A stretch of DNA of 8,965 nucleotides from DATKCA01 sp035544675 (lineage in GTDB: Bacteria > Acidobacteriota > Thermoanaerobaculia > Gp7-AA8): contig DATKCA010000116.1 of NCBI GenBank assembly GCA_035544675.1, positions 1-8,965 on the forward strand. The letters run 5' to 3'. Positions 1-5,765 of the stretch are shown here, in pieces. The position numbers and the translations under genes are program-made. The notes beneath the pieces were generated by a model. The model was given only the letters and a program-made list of their open reading frames with translations, had not been told where the DNA came from and ran no database searches. Each line of letters begins with the position of its first letter. Positions within the stretch are counted from its first letter, which is position 1.

Positions 1-990
1 AACAACGAAGCCCCGGCCCTCGATCCGCTGTACGAGGCCGCGATTCGCGACACGATCGCGCGCTTCGAGGAGACAGAATCACCCGTCATCACCGACGGCG
101 AACAGCGGAAGTACCAGAACTTCTGGACGTACTCGGTCCACGGTCTGAACAACACGGCCCCTGACGGGTTCAAGATCCCGTTCTCGGCCGGGCACGTCCG
201 GCGGATGCCGCGGCTCACCGCCGGCCCGTTCCGCTACCGCCGCTACGCGGACAGCTACCTCGACGTCGCCCTGCGCTACGCAAACCGCCCGGTTAAGCAG
301 GCCGTCATCTCTCCCTCGGCGCTCAGCCTCATGTATCCGGCTGAAGGCCTGGCGGGGTATTCGCGGGAGCAGTTCATCGAGGATCTCCTCCGCGAGCACG
401 AAACGGAGATCCGGCGATGCCTGGCCAGGGGCGCGCACAAGGTGCAGATCGATTTCACGGAGGCCCGGCTGGCCGTGAAGATCGACCCTTCCGGCGACCT
501 GTTGAGCAGCTTCATCGACCTCAACAACCTGGCCCTCTCGCGATTCTCGGCGGCGGATCGCGCCCGCATCGGCGTGCACACGTGTCCGGGAGGCGACCGC
601 GACTCGACCCACAGCGCCGAAGTCGACTACTCTGATCTTCTGCCAAGCCTTTTCCAGCTGAAGGCCGGGAACTTCTACATCGCGCTGGCGGGGGAGAAGG
701 ATCGCCCGCACGTGCTGAAGATCATCCGGAAGTACATGAAGCCGGACCAGCGGGTGTTCGCCGGCGTCGTTGCGCCGATCGATCCGCACGTCGAAACGGC
801 GGAGGAAGTACGCGACCGCGTGCTCGAAGCCGCCGAGTACATCCCTATGGACCAGCTCGGCACCACGGATGACTGCGGTTTCTCGCCGTTCAGCGATGAC
901 ACGTCGACGACTCGCGACACTGCATTCGCGAAGATCCGCGCGCGGATCGTCGGTACCGCCCTGGCGGCCGAACGGCTCGGGGGCGGCTGA
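1..990 (+). CDS. Cobalamin-independent methionine synthase, short MetE-like form (5' end missing)
   Basis: The reading frame is open from base 1, so the start lies outside the window; 329 codons are visible. The protein resembles the C-terminal barrel of MetE (PF01717/COG0620), which moves a methyl group onto homocysteine to make methionine in the cytoplasm. The early motif PVITDGEQRKYQ (near residue 35) matches the VxxGExxR segment of the barrel, so probably only a few tens of residues are missing and this is a single-barrel form, not full two-domain MetE. Zinc-ligand candidates are H193 and C195 in VHTCPGGD and C292 in TTDDCGFSPF. The fourth ligand, a Glu in MetE, is unclear: the expected position reads FYIALAGE, with the nearest Glu at 232. 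Single-barrel enzymes may use a methylated corrinoid donor instead of methyl-tetrahydrofolate; the sequence does not settle this. It stops 2 nt before the hybrid kinase gene. Family is secure; exact substrate is not. Confidence 0.88.
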   Translation, partial: NNEAPALDPLYEAAIRDTIARFEETESPVITDGEQRKYQNFWTYSVHGLNNTAPDGFKIPFSAGHVRRMPRLTAGPFRYRRYADSYLDVALRYANRPVKQAVISPSALSLMYPAEGLAGYSREQFIEDLLREHETEIRRCLARGAHKVQIDFTEARLAVKIDPSGDLLSSFIDLNNLALSRFSAADRARIGVHTCPGGDRDSTHSAEVDYSDLLPSLFQLKAGNFYIALAGEKDRPHVLKIIRKYMKPDQRVFAGVVAPIDPHVETAEEVRDRVLEAAEYIPMDQLGTTDDCGFSPFSDDTSTTRDTAFAKIRARIVGTALAAERLGGG

Positions 991-992
991 CG

Positions 993-2672
993 ATGGGTCT
1001 GCTGCAAGACGATGAAGACGAGCTGCTGCGCTCGGTGGCCATCCAGAACGCGCAGAGCATTCTCCTGGCCCGGCAGAAGGCGGAGAGGGATCTCGTCGCG
1101 GCCAAGGAGGCGCTGGAGAGCCGGACCACGGAGCTGGAGAGCGCCAACGCCATCATTCGCACCATCGCCGAGAACGCCGCGTCATCGCTGCTGATGCTCG
1201 ACGAGCGCGGCATCGCCACGTACATGAACCCGGCGGCGATCAAGGAGACCGGATACACGCTGGAGGAGTTCGCGACGGCGCCGTTTCACAATGTCCTGCA
1301 CGCGCCGGCCGACAGCGAGAACCACTCTCTGGAGGAGTGTCCGATCAAGAACGCACGCGAACAACTGCGGCAGCTCAAGAACCACCGTGACTGCTTCGTG
1401 CGAAAGGACGGCACGAAATTTCCGGTGTCCTGCTCGCTCTCGCCGCTGCAGCGCGACGGACAACCGGCCGGCGCCGTGCTCGAGTTCCGCGACATCAGCG
1501 ACGAGTTGCGGGCCCAGCACTCGCTCGAAGACGCCAATCGGAGGAAAGACCAGTTCCTGGCCACCCTCTCCCACGAGCTGCGCACCCCGATGACCGCGGT
1601 CCTGGGCTGGACACGAATGCTGAAGATCGGTCTGCCGGAGGAGGATGCCAGGAGGGCCCTCGATGCCATCGAGAGCAGCGCCGAGATCCAGGCGCAACTG
1701 ATCGAGGACGTGCTCGACGTTTCACGCATCGTCGCCGGCAAGTTGACGTTCAAGCCCGTGCCCGTCGACATCGGAACCGTGCTCCGAGCCGCGATGACGA
1801 CGATCCACCCCGCCGCTTCCGCGAAAGGGATCGAGATCCTGAGCAGCATCCCGCCCGCGATCCCCCGCATCATGGGTGACGAGGGCCGCCTGCAGCAGGT
1901 CATCTGGAACCTGCTCTCGAACGCGGTGAAGTTCACTCCACGCGGCGGCACGATCACCGTGCGGCTGACGTGCCTGGAGTCGGCAGTGCGTGTGATGGTG
2001 CAGGACAGCGGCAAAGGCATCGATCCGAGTTACCTGCCGCACGTATTCGAGCCCTTCAGCCAGGAAGACGGCTCGATGACCCGCTCGCACGAAGGGATCG
2101 GCCTCGGTCTCTCGATCGTGCGCTCGCTCGTCGAGCTGCACGGCGGCACCATCAGCGCCTGGAGCGACGGAGTCTCGAAAGGCGCGCAGTTCACCGTCGA
2201 GCTGCCGTTCGTCGAATCGTCCCCCATCGTCGAGCGCCCGCCTCAGGGCCGCCCTCCGGTCTCACCGGCGGAACGGGCCGAGCTGCCGGCGCTGAGCGAC
2301 GTGAAGGTGCTCGTCATCGACGACCAGCCGAACACGCGTGAGCTGATCGCCGCGATCTTCAGGCGTGTCGACGCGGAAGTCTATGCGGCCAGTTCCGTGC
2401 GCGAGGGTCTGGAACAGCTCGAAGCTCAGAGGCCGGACGTGGTGGTCTGCGACCTGGCCATGCCCGAAGAGGACGGTTTCGCGTTCGTCCGCGCCGTACG
2501 GGCACGCAAGTCGGCGTCCAGGTCGATCCCCATCATCGCCGTCACCGCGTTCGGACGTCCCGAAGACCGCAGGCAGGTTCTCGACGCGGGCTTCGACGCC
2601 TTTCTCAAGAAACCGCTCGATCCCGCGGAGCTGGCCGCGACGGTGCTGCGCCTGCGCAACGCACAGCGGTAG
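993..2672 (+). CDS. Hybrid sensor histidine kinase with PAS and C-terminal receiver domain
   Basis: This 559-residue, apparently soluble kinase has no membrane segment. In order: a coiled-coil-like N-terminus (about 5-60), a PAS sensor domain (about 53-172, IVRTIAEN-type opening, ending EFRDISDE), a HisKA dimerisation domain with H-box SHELRTPM and phospho-accepting His194, a HATPase_c domain with N-box WNLLSNAVKF (305-314), G1 box DSGKG (338-342) and G2 box GIGLGLS (368-374), and a receiver domain (about 437-555). The receiver has acidic pocket D443/D444, phospho-acceptor D487, T518 and K540 before Pro541. All catalytic landmarks are present. It likely autophosphorylates at His194 and passes phosphate to its own receiver; a further Hpt protein or separate regulator would be the output, since no DNA-binding domain follows. 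The PAS ligand is unknown. ATG lies 2 nt after the upstream stop, suggesting co-transcription and translational coupling with the methionine synthase gene. The next gene is convergent. Confidence 0.93.
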   Translation: MGLLQDDEDELLRSVAIQNAQSILLARQKAERDLVAAKEALESRTTELESANAIIRTIAENAASSLLMLDERGIATYMNPAAIKETGYTLEEFATAPFHNVLHAPADSENHSLEECPIKNAREQLRQLKNHRDCFVRKDGTKFPVSCSLSPLQRDGQPAGAVLEFRDISDELRAQHSLEDANRRKDQFLATLSHELRTPMTAVLGWTRMLKIGLPEEDARRALDAIESSAEIQAQLIEDVLDVSRIVAGKLTFKPVPVDIGTVLRAAMTTIHPAASAKGIEILSSIPPAIPRIMGDEGRLQQVIWNLLSNAVKFTPRGGTITVRLTCLESAVRVMVQDSGKGIDPSYLPHVFEPFSQEDGSMTRSHEGIGLGLSIVRSLVELHGGTISAWSDGVSKGAQFTVELPFVESSPIVERPPQGRPPVSPAERAELPALSDVKVLVIDDQPNTRELIAAIFRRVDAEVYAASSVREGLEQLEAQRPDVVVCDLAMPEEDGFAFVRAVRARKSASRSIPIIAVTAFGRPEDRRQVLDAGFDAFLKKPLDPAELAATVLRLRNAQR

Positions 2673-2715
2673 TCCCGCGTCTTAGGTGCGCGCCGGCAGA
2701 TGTGGGACTGCTCGC

Positions 2716-3147
2716 TCAGGTTCCCGACACGCGGGCTGCCGATGCCTTGGCCTGGCTCGGCGGGAGCATCGCATGCCATCGATCCACGGATGCACTGGGA
2801 AGCACAAACTCGAACGTCTGGCTGTTCGAGCGGAGGCGAAGGACTTTTCCTTCCGGAGGCGCCGTGCCGGTGGCCAGATCGGTGTCGTATTCGATCTCGC
2901 GCAGCCGTTCCAGATCGATGGACGCCTCCATCTCGGCGTTCTCATAGAAGAACGTCGTATCGCTCACGGCCAGGGCCACCTGGATGTGCCGGTTGCCATC
3001 GACGAGCTCGCCGCGGCCGACGAGGCGCGAGGTGGCGCGGCGTTTCTCGTTGAAAGCCTCAAGGTGATCCGTGCCGAACCGGCGGTAGAGATTCCATCCC
3101 AGAACTGCAATGACGACGACGGCGAGAAGCGTCAGCCAGAACGACAT
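2716..3147 (-). CDS. Small membrane-anchored protein with PH/GRAM-like C-terminal domain
   Basis: This is a 143-residue protein of unknown function. Residues 3-20 form one strong N-terminal membrane helix (SFWLTLLAVVVIAVLGWNL), followed by Tyr-Arg-Arg, consistent with the remainder facing the cytoplasm. Residues about 40-128 alternate short hydrophobic strands and end in a helix carrying Trp124 (VDRWHAMLP). This layout recalls PH- or GRAM-like folds that bind lipid or protein at a membrane, but it is inferred from pattern only and no motif proves it. The tail from 129 is Ala/Ser-rich and probably disordered. The start is well supported: AGGAG lies 7 nt upstream of the ATG. The gene lies downstream of the RRM gene on the same strand, separated by 70 nt containing a weak hairpin, and is convergent with the hybrid kinase gene. 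Confidence 0.72.
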   Translation of the reverse strand: MSFWLTLLAVVVIAVLGWNLYRRFGTDHLEAFNEKRRATSRLVGRGELVDGNRHIQVALAVSDTTFFYENAEMEASIDLERLREIEYDTDLATGTAPPEGKVLRLRSNSQTFEFVLPSASVDRWHAMLPPSQAKASAARVSGT

Positions 3148-3154
3148 GATGGAT

Positions 3155-3159
3155 CTCCT
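3155..3159 (-). promoter_or_regulatory. Ribosome binding site for the membrane-anchored protein
   Basis: On the minus strand AGGAG lies 7 nt before the ATG at 3147, within an AAAAGGAGATCC context. This is a near-consensus Shine-Dalgarno site and fixes the start of the 143-residue protein. Confidence 0.7.
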
Positions 3160-3180
3160 TTTCCGGTCCGGTTGCGTGAA

Positions 3181-3210
3181 GGGGGGACGATCGCCCTGAC
3201 CGTCCTCCCC
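3181..3210 (-). other. Weak hairpin between the RRM gene and the membrane-anchored protein gene
   Basis: GGGGGGACG (3181-3189) can pair with CGTCCTCCCC (3201-3210) with one bulged base and an 11-nt loop. It sits just after the stop codon of the RRM gene as read on the minus strand. There is no clear T-run after it, so it could attenuate or partly terminate RRM transcription, or simply be a chance GC-rich stem. Confidence 0.3.
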
Positions 3211-3217
3211 ACACAGT

Positions 3218-3463
3218 CTATTTGCGCGGCTTGGCTTCGTTGACCTTGAGCGCCTGCCCGTTCACATCGCGGCCGTCGAGGCCGGTTATGGCTGCGCGCG
3301 CTTCGTCGTCACTGCTGAACTCGATGAAGCCGAAGCCTTTGGACTCACCGGTCGAACGCTCCGTGGCCACGTTCGCCGAGATCGGCTTGCCGAACGGCAG
3401 CGCCAGCTCGTTGAGCTGCGCATCGGTGATTTTCTTCGAGAGATTTCCTACATACAGTTTCAT
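3218..3463 (-). CDS. RNA-binding protein with a single RRM domain
   Basis: This 81-residue protein is essentially one RNA recognition motif. RNP2 is LYVGNL (3-8) and RNP1 is KGFGFIEF (42-49), with the aromatic residues that stack on RNA bases at Tyr4, Phe44 and Phe46. The basic tail ends NEAKPRK. Small bacterial RRM proteins of this kind occur in cyanobacteria, Acidobacteriota and Proteobacteria and bind single-stranded RNA; some respond to cold or help localise mRNA. The specific role here is not known. I chose the ATG at 3463 rather than one ten codons upstream, because AGGAG sits 6 nt before it and the domain begins right there (MKLYVGNL). It lies about 100 nt downstream of the six-helix membrane protein gene, same strand. 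Confidence 0.92.
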   Translation of the reverse strand: MKLYVGNLSKKITDAQLNELALPFGKPISANVATERSTGESKGFGFIEFSSDDEARAAITGLDGRDVNGQALKVNEAKPRK

Positions 3464-3469
3464 TTGAGG

Positions 3470-3474
3470 CTCCT
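3470..3474 (-). promoter_or_regulatory. Ribosome binding site that decides the RRM protein start
   Basis: On the minus strand CCAGGAGCCTCAA precedes the ATG at 3463, giving AGGAG with a 6-nt spacer. The alternative upstream ATG at 3493 would place this site inside the coding region. Confidence 0.7.
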
Positions 3475-3567
3475 GGCCGCTTGTGACGGCCATTCCCGGT
3501 TCGATTGAGTCGGATCTCGACCGGAGAAGGGAGACTAAGAGGGGTGAGTCCAGAGCTCTGACTTAGT

Positions 3568-4227
3568 TCAGAGGGACTGAAGGGACGAGGAAGTTTCCTC
3601 GACGGACCTCGAGGATACGCTCTTCGGCTCGAAATGTCGCGCCGGGCGGCGAATGAGAAAGCAGCTCAGGGTCATCACCGTCAGGAAAGGCGCTGCCATC
3701 TCGGCTGATTCTTCGATGGCGCTGTAGGCGAACCGCGCGTCACGATTCGGCGTCCAGCCGTGCAGGTTCTCCGCGACCCGGCCGACGGCCATCAGCCCGG
3801 CCCACCAGATCGCGTCCCGGGTCCAGGGTTCGCCGCTCTTCCACGCGTTGCGGAAGACACGTTGCCAGCGAAAGACTCCCAGCAGAACCGCTGCGGTCAG
3901 CAGGGCCGCGGCCACGCTCGTCAGGATGAGCGAATACTCGAGCCGCATGGGCAGGTCGTGCACCGGATTGATGCCGAGCTCTCGCAGCGCGGCCCAGATC
4001 CATACATGCCCGAGCAGCAGAAAATCCACTCGCGCAGAGGGGGTGCGCACGGCGATGAGCCCGCAGACGGCGGCGGCGCCAAACCAGAGGATCATGCTGG
4101 CCTCCTCGATGAACGCCTCCTCCGTCAGCATTCGTTCGCCGGTCTGCCGATCGAAAGATCCGATCAGAATGACAGCACCGCTCGACAGGAACAAGGTGAG
4201 CAGTGCAGCGGCCGGCCTGACGTTCAT
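3568..4227 (-). CDS. Six-helix integral membrane protein of unknown function, downstream of NtrY-like kinase
   Basis: I do not recognise this 219-residue family. Hydrophobicity suggests six membrane helices at about 5-23, 43-60, 67-83, 98-119, 139-156 and 177-193, followed by a Ser-rich cytoplasmic tail. Two helices begin with a similar acidic motif: IEEASMI (E41, E42) and IEESAEM (E172, E173). Other notable polar residues near membrane segments are His74 (LLGHVWIW), Arg82-Glu83 (LRELGINP), and Arg150 and Glu153 (GRVAENL). Paired Glu residues in or next to membranes can mean metal binding or proton-coupled transport, but that is speculation here. The ATG at 4227 lies 13 nt after the stop of the upstream kinase; its ribosome site is weak, so translation may be coupled to the kinase. 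An upstream in-frame ATG at 4317 would overlap the kinase gene by 77 nt and adds a non-hydrophobic leader, so I rejected it. It may form a sensor or effector pair with the kinase. Confidence 0.75.
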   Translation of the reverse strand: MNVRPAAALLTLFLSSGAVILIGSFDRQTGERMLTEEAFIEEASMILWFGAAAVCGLIAVRTPSARVDFLLLGHVWIWAALRELGINPVHDLPMRLEYSLILTSVAAALLTAAVLLGVFRWQRVFRNAWKSGEPWTRDAIWWAGLMAVGRVAENLHGWTPNRDARFAYSAIEESAEMAAPFLTVMTLSCFLIRRPARHFEPKSVSSRSVEETSSSLQSL

Positions 4228-4240
4228 GGGACGTGAGATC

Positions 4241-5581
4241 TTAACCGAGGGGAAGCTCGAGGCGCGCTTCGCATCCTCGTCCACCCGTCCGGTTCTGAAG
4301 CACCAGGCTGCCCCCATGCGCCTCGGCGATCTGCCGGCTGAGAACGAGGCCGATCCCCGTGCCGCCCGGTTTCGTGGTGAAAAACGGCACGAACAGGTTC
4401 GTCGTTCCGCTGAGCCCCGGACCTTCGTCGGAGACGATCACCTCGACGGCCGAGCGCCGCTTCGCCCACGAGATCGAGACGCGCCCGCGGCTCTCCAGCG
4501 CGGCGTCCACCGCGTTGCGCACCACGTTGATCAGCAGTTGTTCGAGCTGATCGGAATCGGCGGAGACGACGATCGGCGGTCCCGATACCACCTCCACTCT
4601 GGCCCGGTGCTCCAGTCCCACCACCCTTCGGACGAGCGCATGCAGATCCACCGGCCGGAGGTTCGGGCGCGGCAGGCGCGCCAGTCGCGCATACGCCTCC
4701 ATGAACCGCGTCAGCGACTCGGCCCTCGACGTGATGACGCCGAGTCCTTGATCCATGTCGTCCTTCCAGTCGGGCGGCAGAGGCTCGCTGGCCAGGATGG
4801 CCTCCAGGCTCGATGCGATCGACTTGATCGGTGCGAGAGAGTTGTTCAGCTCGTGGCCGAGGACGCGCACCAGGCGCTTCCAGGCCTGGCGCTCCTCTTC
4901 GCGCAGCGCCCGGCTGAGATCGGCGATGACCAGGAGCTGATGAGTGAGTCCCTTTTCGCGGAATCGCGTCCGCCTCACGCTCCAGCGGCCGCTCCCGCCG
5001 GGGAAGGAGGCGTCGACGCTCGAGTAGCCGTCGATGCCCAGGGAATCGGCGAGCCCGAGCTCGTCCGCGGCTTTCCCCAGGAGGCGCTGCTCGTGGGAGC
5101 CGAGCAGCCGCTCGCCGGCGCGGTTGATCAGCTGGAGCCGCTGATCCCTGTCGAACGCGAAGATGGCCACGTCGATCTCGGCGATGACGGCGCGTACGAG
5201 CGCTGTCGCCTCGAGGGCCTGCAGCCGCTGCTCGCGCAGCGTCGTGCCGAGCTGATTGACCTCCACGAGCACTTCGCCCAGCGCCTCGTCGGCACGCGCG
5301 CCGCGCGCCCGGATCGAGAAGTCCTCCTCGCGCAGCGCCGCCAGCAGGTTCGCCAGCGTTCGCAGCGGGTAGACGATCTCGCTGCGCAGGATGAGGATCG
5401 CCATCGCCAGCCACGCCGCCATCACCACGGCGACCGTCCACACCAGCTTCGCGGAGAAGTCGCCGAAGACGAGGAACAGCAGCACGGCGGCCACCAGAGG
5501 GAGAAGACACACCACCACGATGGCGGTGAGCCGGTTCTCGTACCCCAGCCGGCGTGCCGGCGTCCGTTTCCGCGGATCCAC
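4241..5581 (-). CDS. Membrane-bound PAS sensor histidine kinase, NtrY-like
   Basis: This 446-residue kinase has two N-terminal membrane helices (about 18-40 and 45-66) with only a very short periplasmic link, a HAMP-like linker (about 67-120), a PAS domain (about 125-222, AIFAFDRDQRLQLINRAGE), a HisKA domain with H-box GHELNNSLAPI and His243, and HATPase_c with N-box NVVRNAVDAA (Asn356), G1 DEGPGL (385-390) and G2 GGTGIGL (406-412). The HELNNSLAPI wording, rather than HELRTP, is typical of NtrY/AtoS-type kinases that control sigma-54 activators. No response regulator is present beside it in the window, so its partner is elsewhere. The tiny external loop suggests it senses the membrane or a cytoplasmic signal through PAS. 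Translation begins at GTG (5579-5581); the frame is closed upstream by a TGA inside the palindrome, so no earlier start exists. GAGG sits 13 nt before it, a poor ribosome site. The membrane protein gene follows after 13 nt. Confidence 0.92.
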   Translation of the reverse strand: MDPRKRTPARRLGYENRLTAIVVVCLLPLVAAVLLFLVFGDFSAKLVWTVAVVMAAWLAMAILILRSEIVYPLRTLANLLAALREEDFSIRARGARADEALGEVLVEVNQLGTTLREQRLQALEATALVRAVIAEIDVAIFAFDRDQRLQLINRAGERLLGSHEQRLLGKAADELGLADSLGIDGYSSVDASFPGGSGRWSVRRTRFREKGLTHQLLVIADLSRALREEERQAWKRLVRVLGHELNNSLAPIKSIASSLEAILASEPLPPDWKDDMDQGLGVITSRAESLTRFMEAYARLARLPRPNLRPVDLHALVRRVVGLEHRARVEVVSGPPIVVSADSDQLEQLLINVVRNAVDAALESRGRVSISWAKRRSAVEVIVSDEGPGLSGTTNLFVPFFTTKPGGTGIGLVLSRQIAEAHGGSLVLQNRTGGRGCEARLELPLG

Positions 5582-5597
5582 GGGAGAATCGTAGCCT

Positions 5598-5716
5598 CGA
5601 TGGGGTCAGGTCTTGCCTTTTCCCTTTCTCCACCACAGGTAGAGCCACGCCAACAAATAGATCGACGGCTCTACCTGTGGTGGAGAAAGGGAAAAGGCAA
5701 GACCTGACCCCCATCG
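5598..5716. repeat. Large inverted repeat (palindromic element, REP/MITE-like)
   Basis: Positions 5602-5646 and 5667-5711 are exact reverse complements over 45 bp, separated by a 20-nt loop (5647-5666). One extra C at 5712 interrupts the pairing, which then resumes for four more bases (CGAT 5598-5601 with ATCG 5713-5716). The outer end reads GGGGTCAGGTCTTGCC, which I recall as a common end of palindromic repeats scattered in Acidobacteriota and other genomes and likely mobilised in trans by REP-associated (Y1/Transposase_17) transposases. No transposase is in the window and no target duplication is evident. The element lies between two divergent genes: 16 nt from the GTG of the kinase and 49 nt from the ATG of the CAP protein. 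It can form a very stable stem in RNA or single-stranded DNA. Confidence 0.92.
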
Positions 5717-5765
5717 TGCGTCTGGTCACTCGCAATTCGCTCCTGATCGGCTCAAATCATCGGAG

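Noticed and set aside
3464..3493. A ten-residue longer start for the RRM protein.
   Set aside because: The AGGAG ribosome site lies inside that extension at the right distance for the later ATG.
3551..3560. CAGAGCTCTG, a 10-bp perfect palindrome after the six-helix membrane protein gene.
   Set aside because: It is too short with no T-run to call a terminator and has no clear operator role; such palindromes occur by chance.
4228..4317. A longer form of the six-helix membrane protein starting at the ATG at 4317.
   Set aside because: It would overlap the kinase gene by 77 nt and add a hydrophilic leader before the first helix; the ATG at 4227 fits the operon spacing.
3848..5707. A 619-codon open frame on the plus strand.
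   Set aside because: It runs antisense to the NtrY-like kinase and membrane protein genes, is low-complexity and Arg/Ala-rich with no domain, and is a high-GC shadow. It ends only because the palindrome is crossed.
5598..5716. The palindrome as an ordinary bidirectional rho-independent terminator.
   Set aside because: It lies between the 5' ends of divergent genes, the stem is far longer than a terminator, and the arms lack a terminal T-run.
4224..5735. A 503-codon open frame on the minus strand overlapping the kinase gene.
   Set aside because: It is the kinase gene in another frame, Arg/Gly/Ala-rich, while the kinase frame carries all H, N and G boxes.
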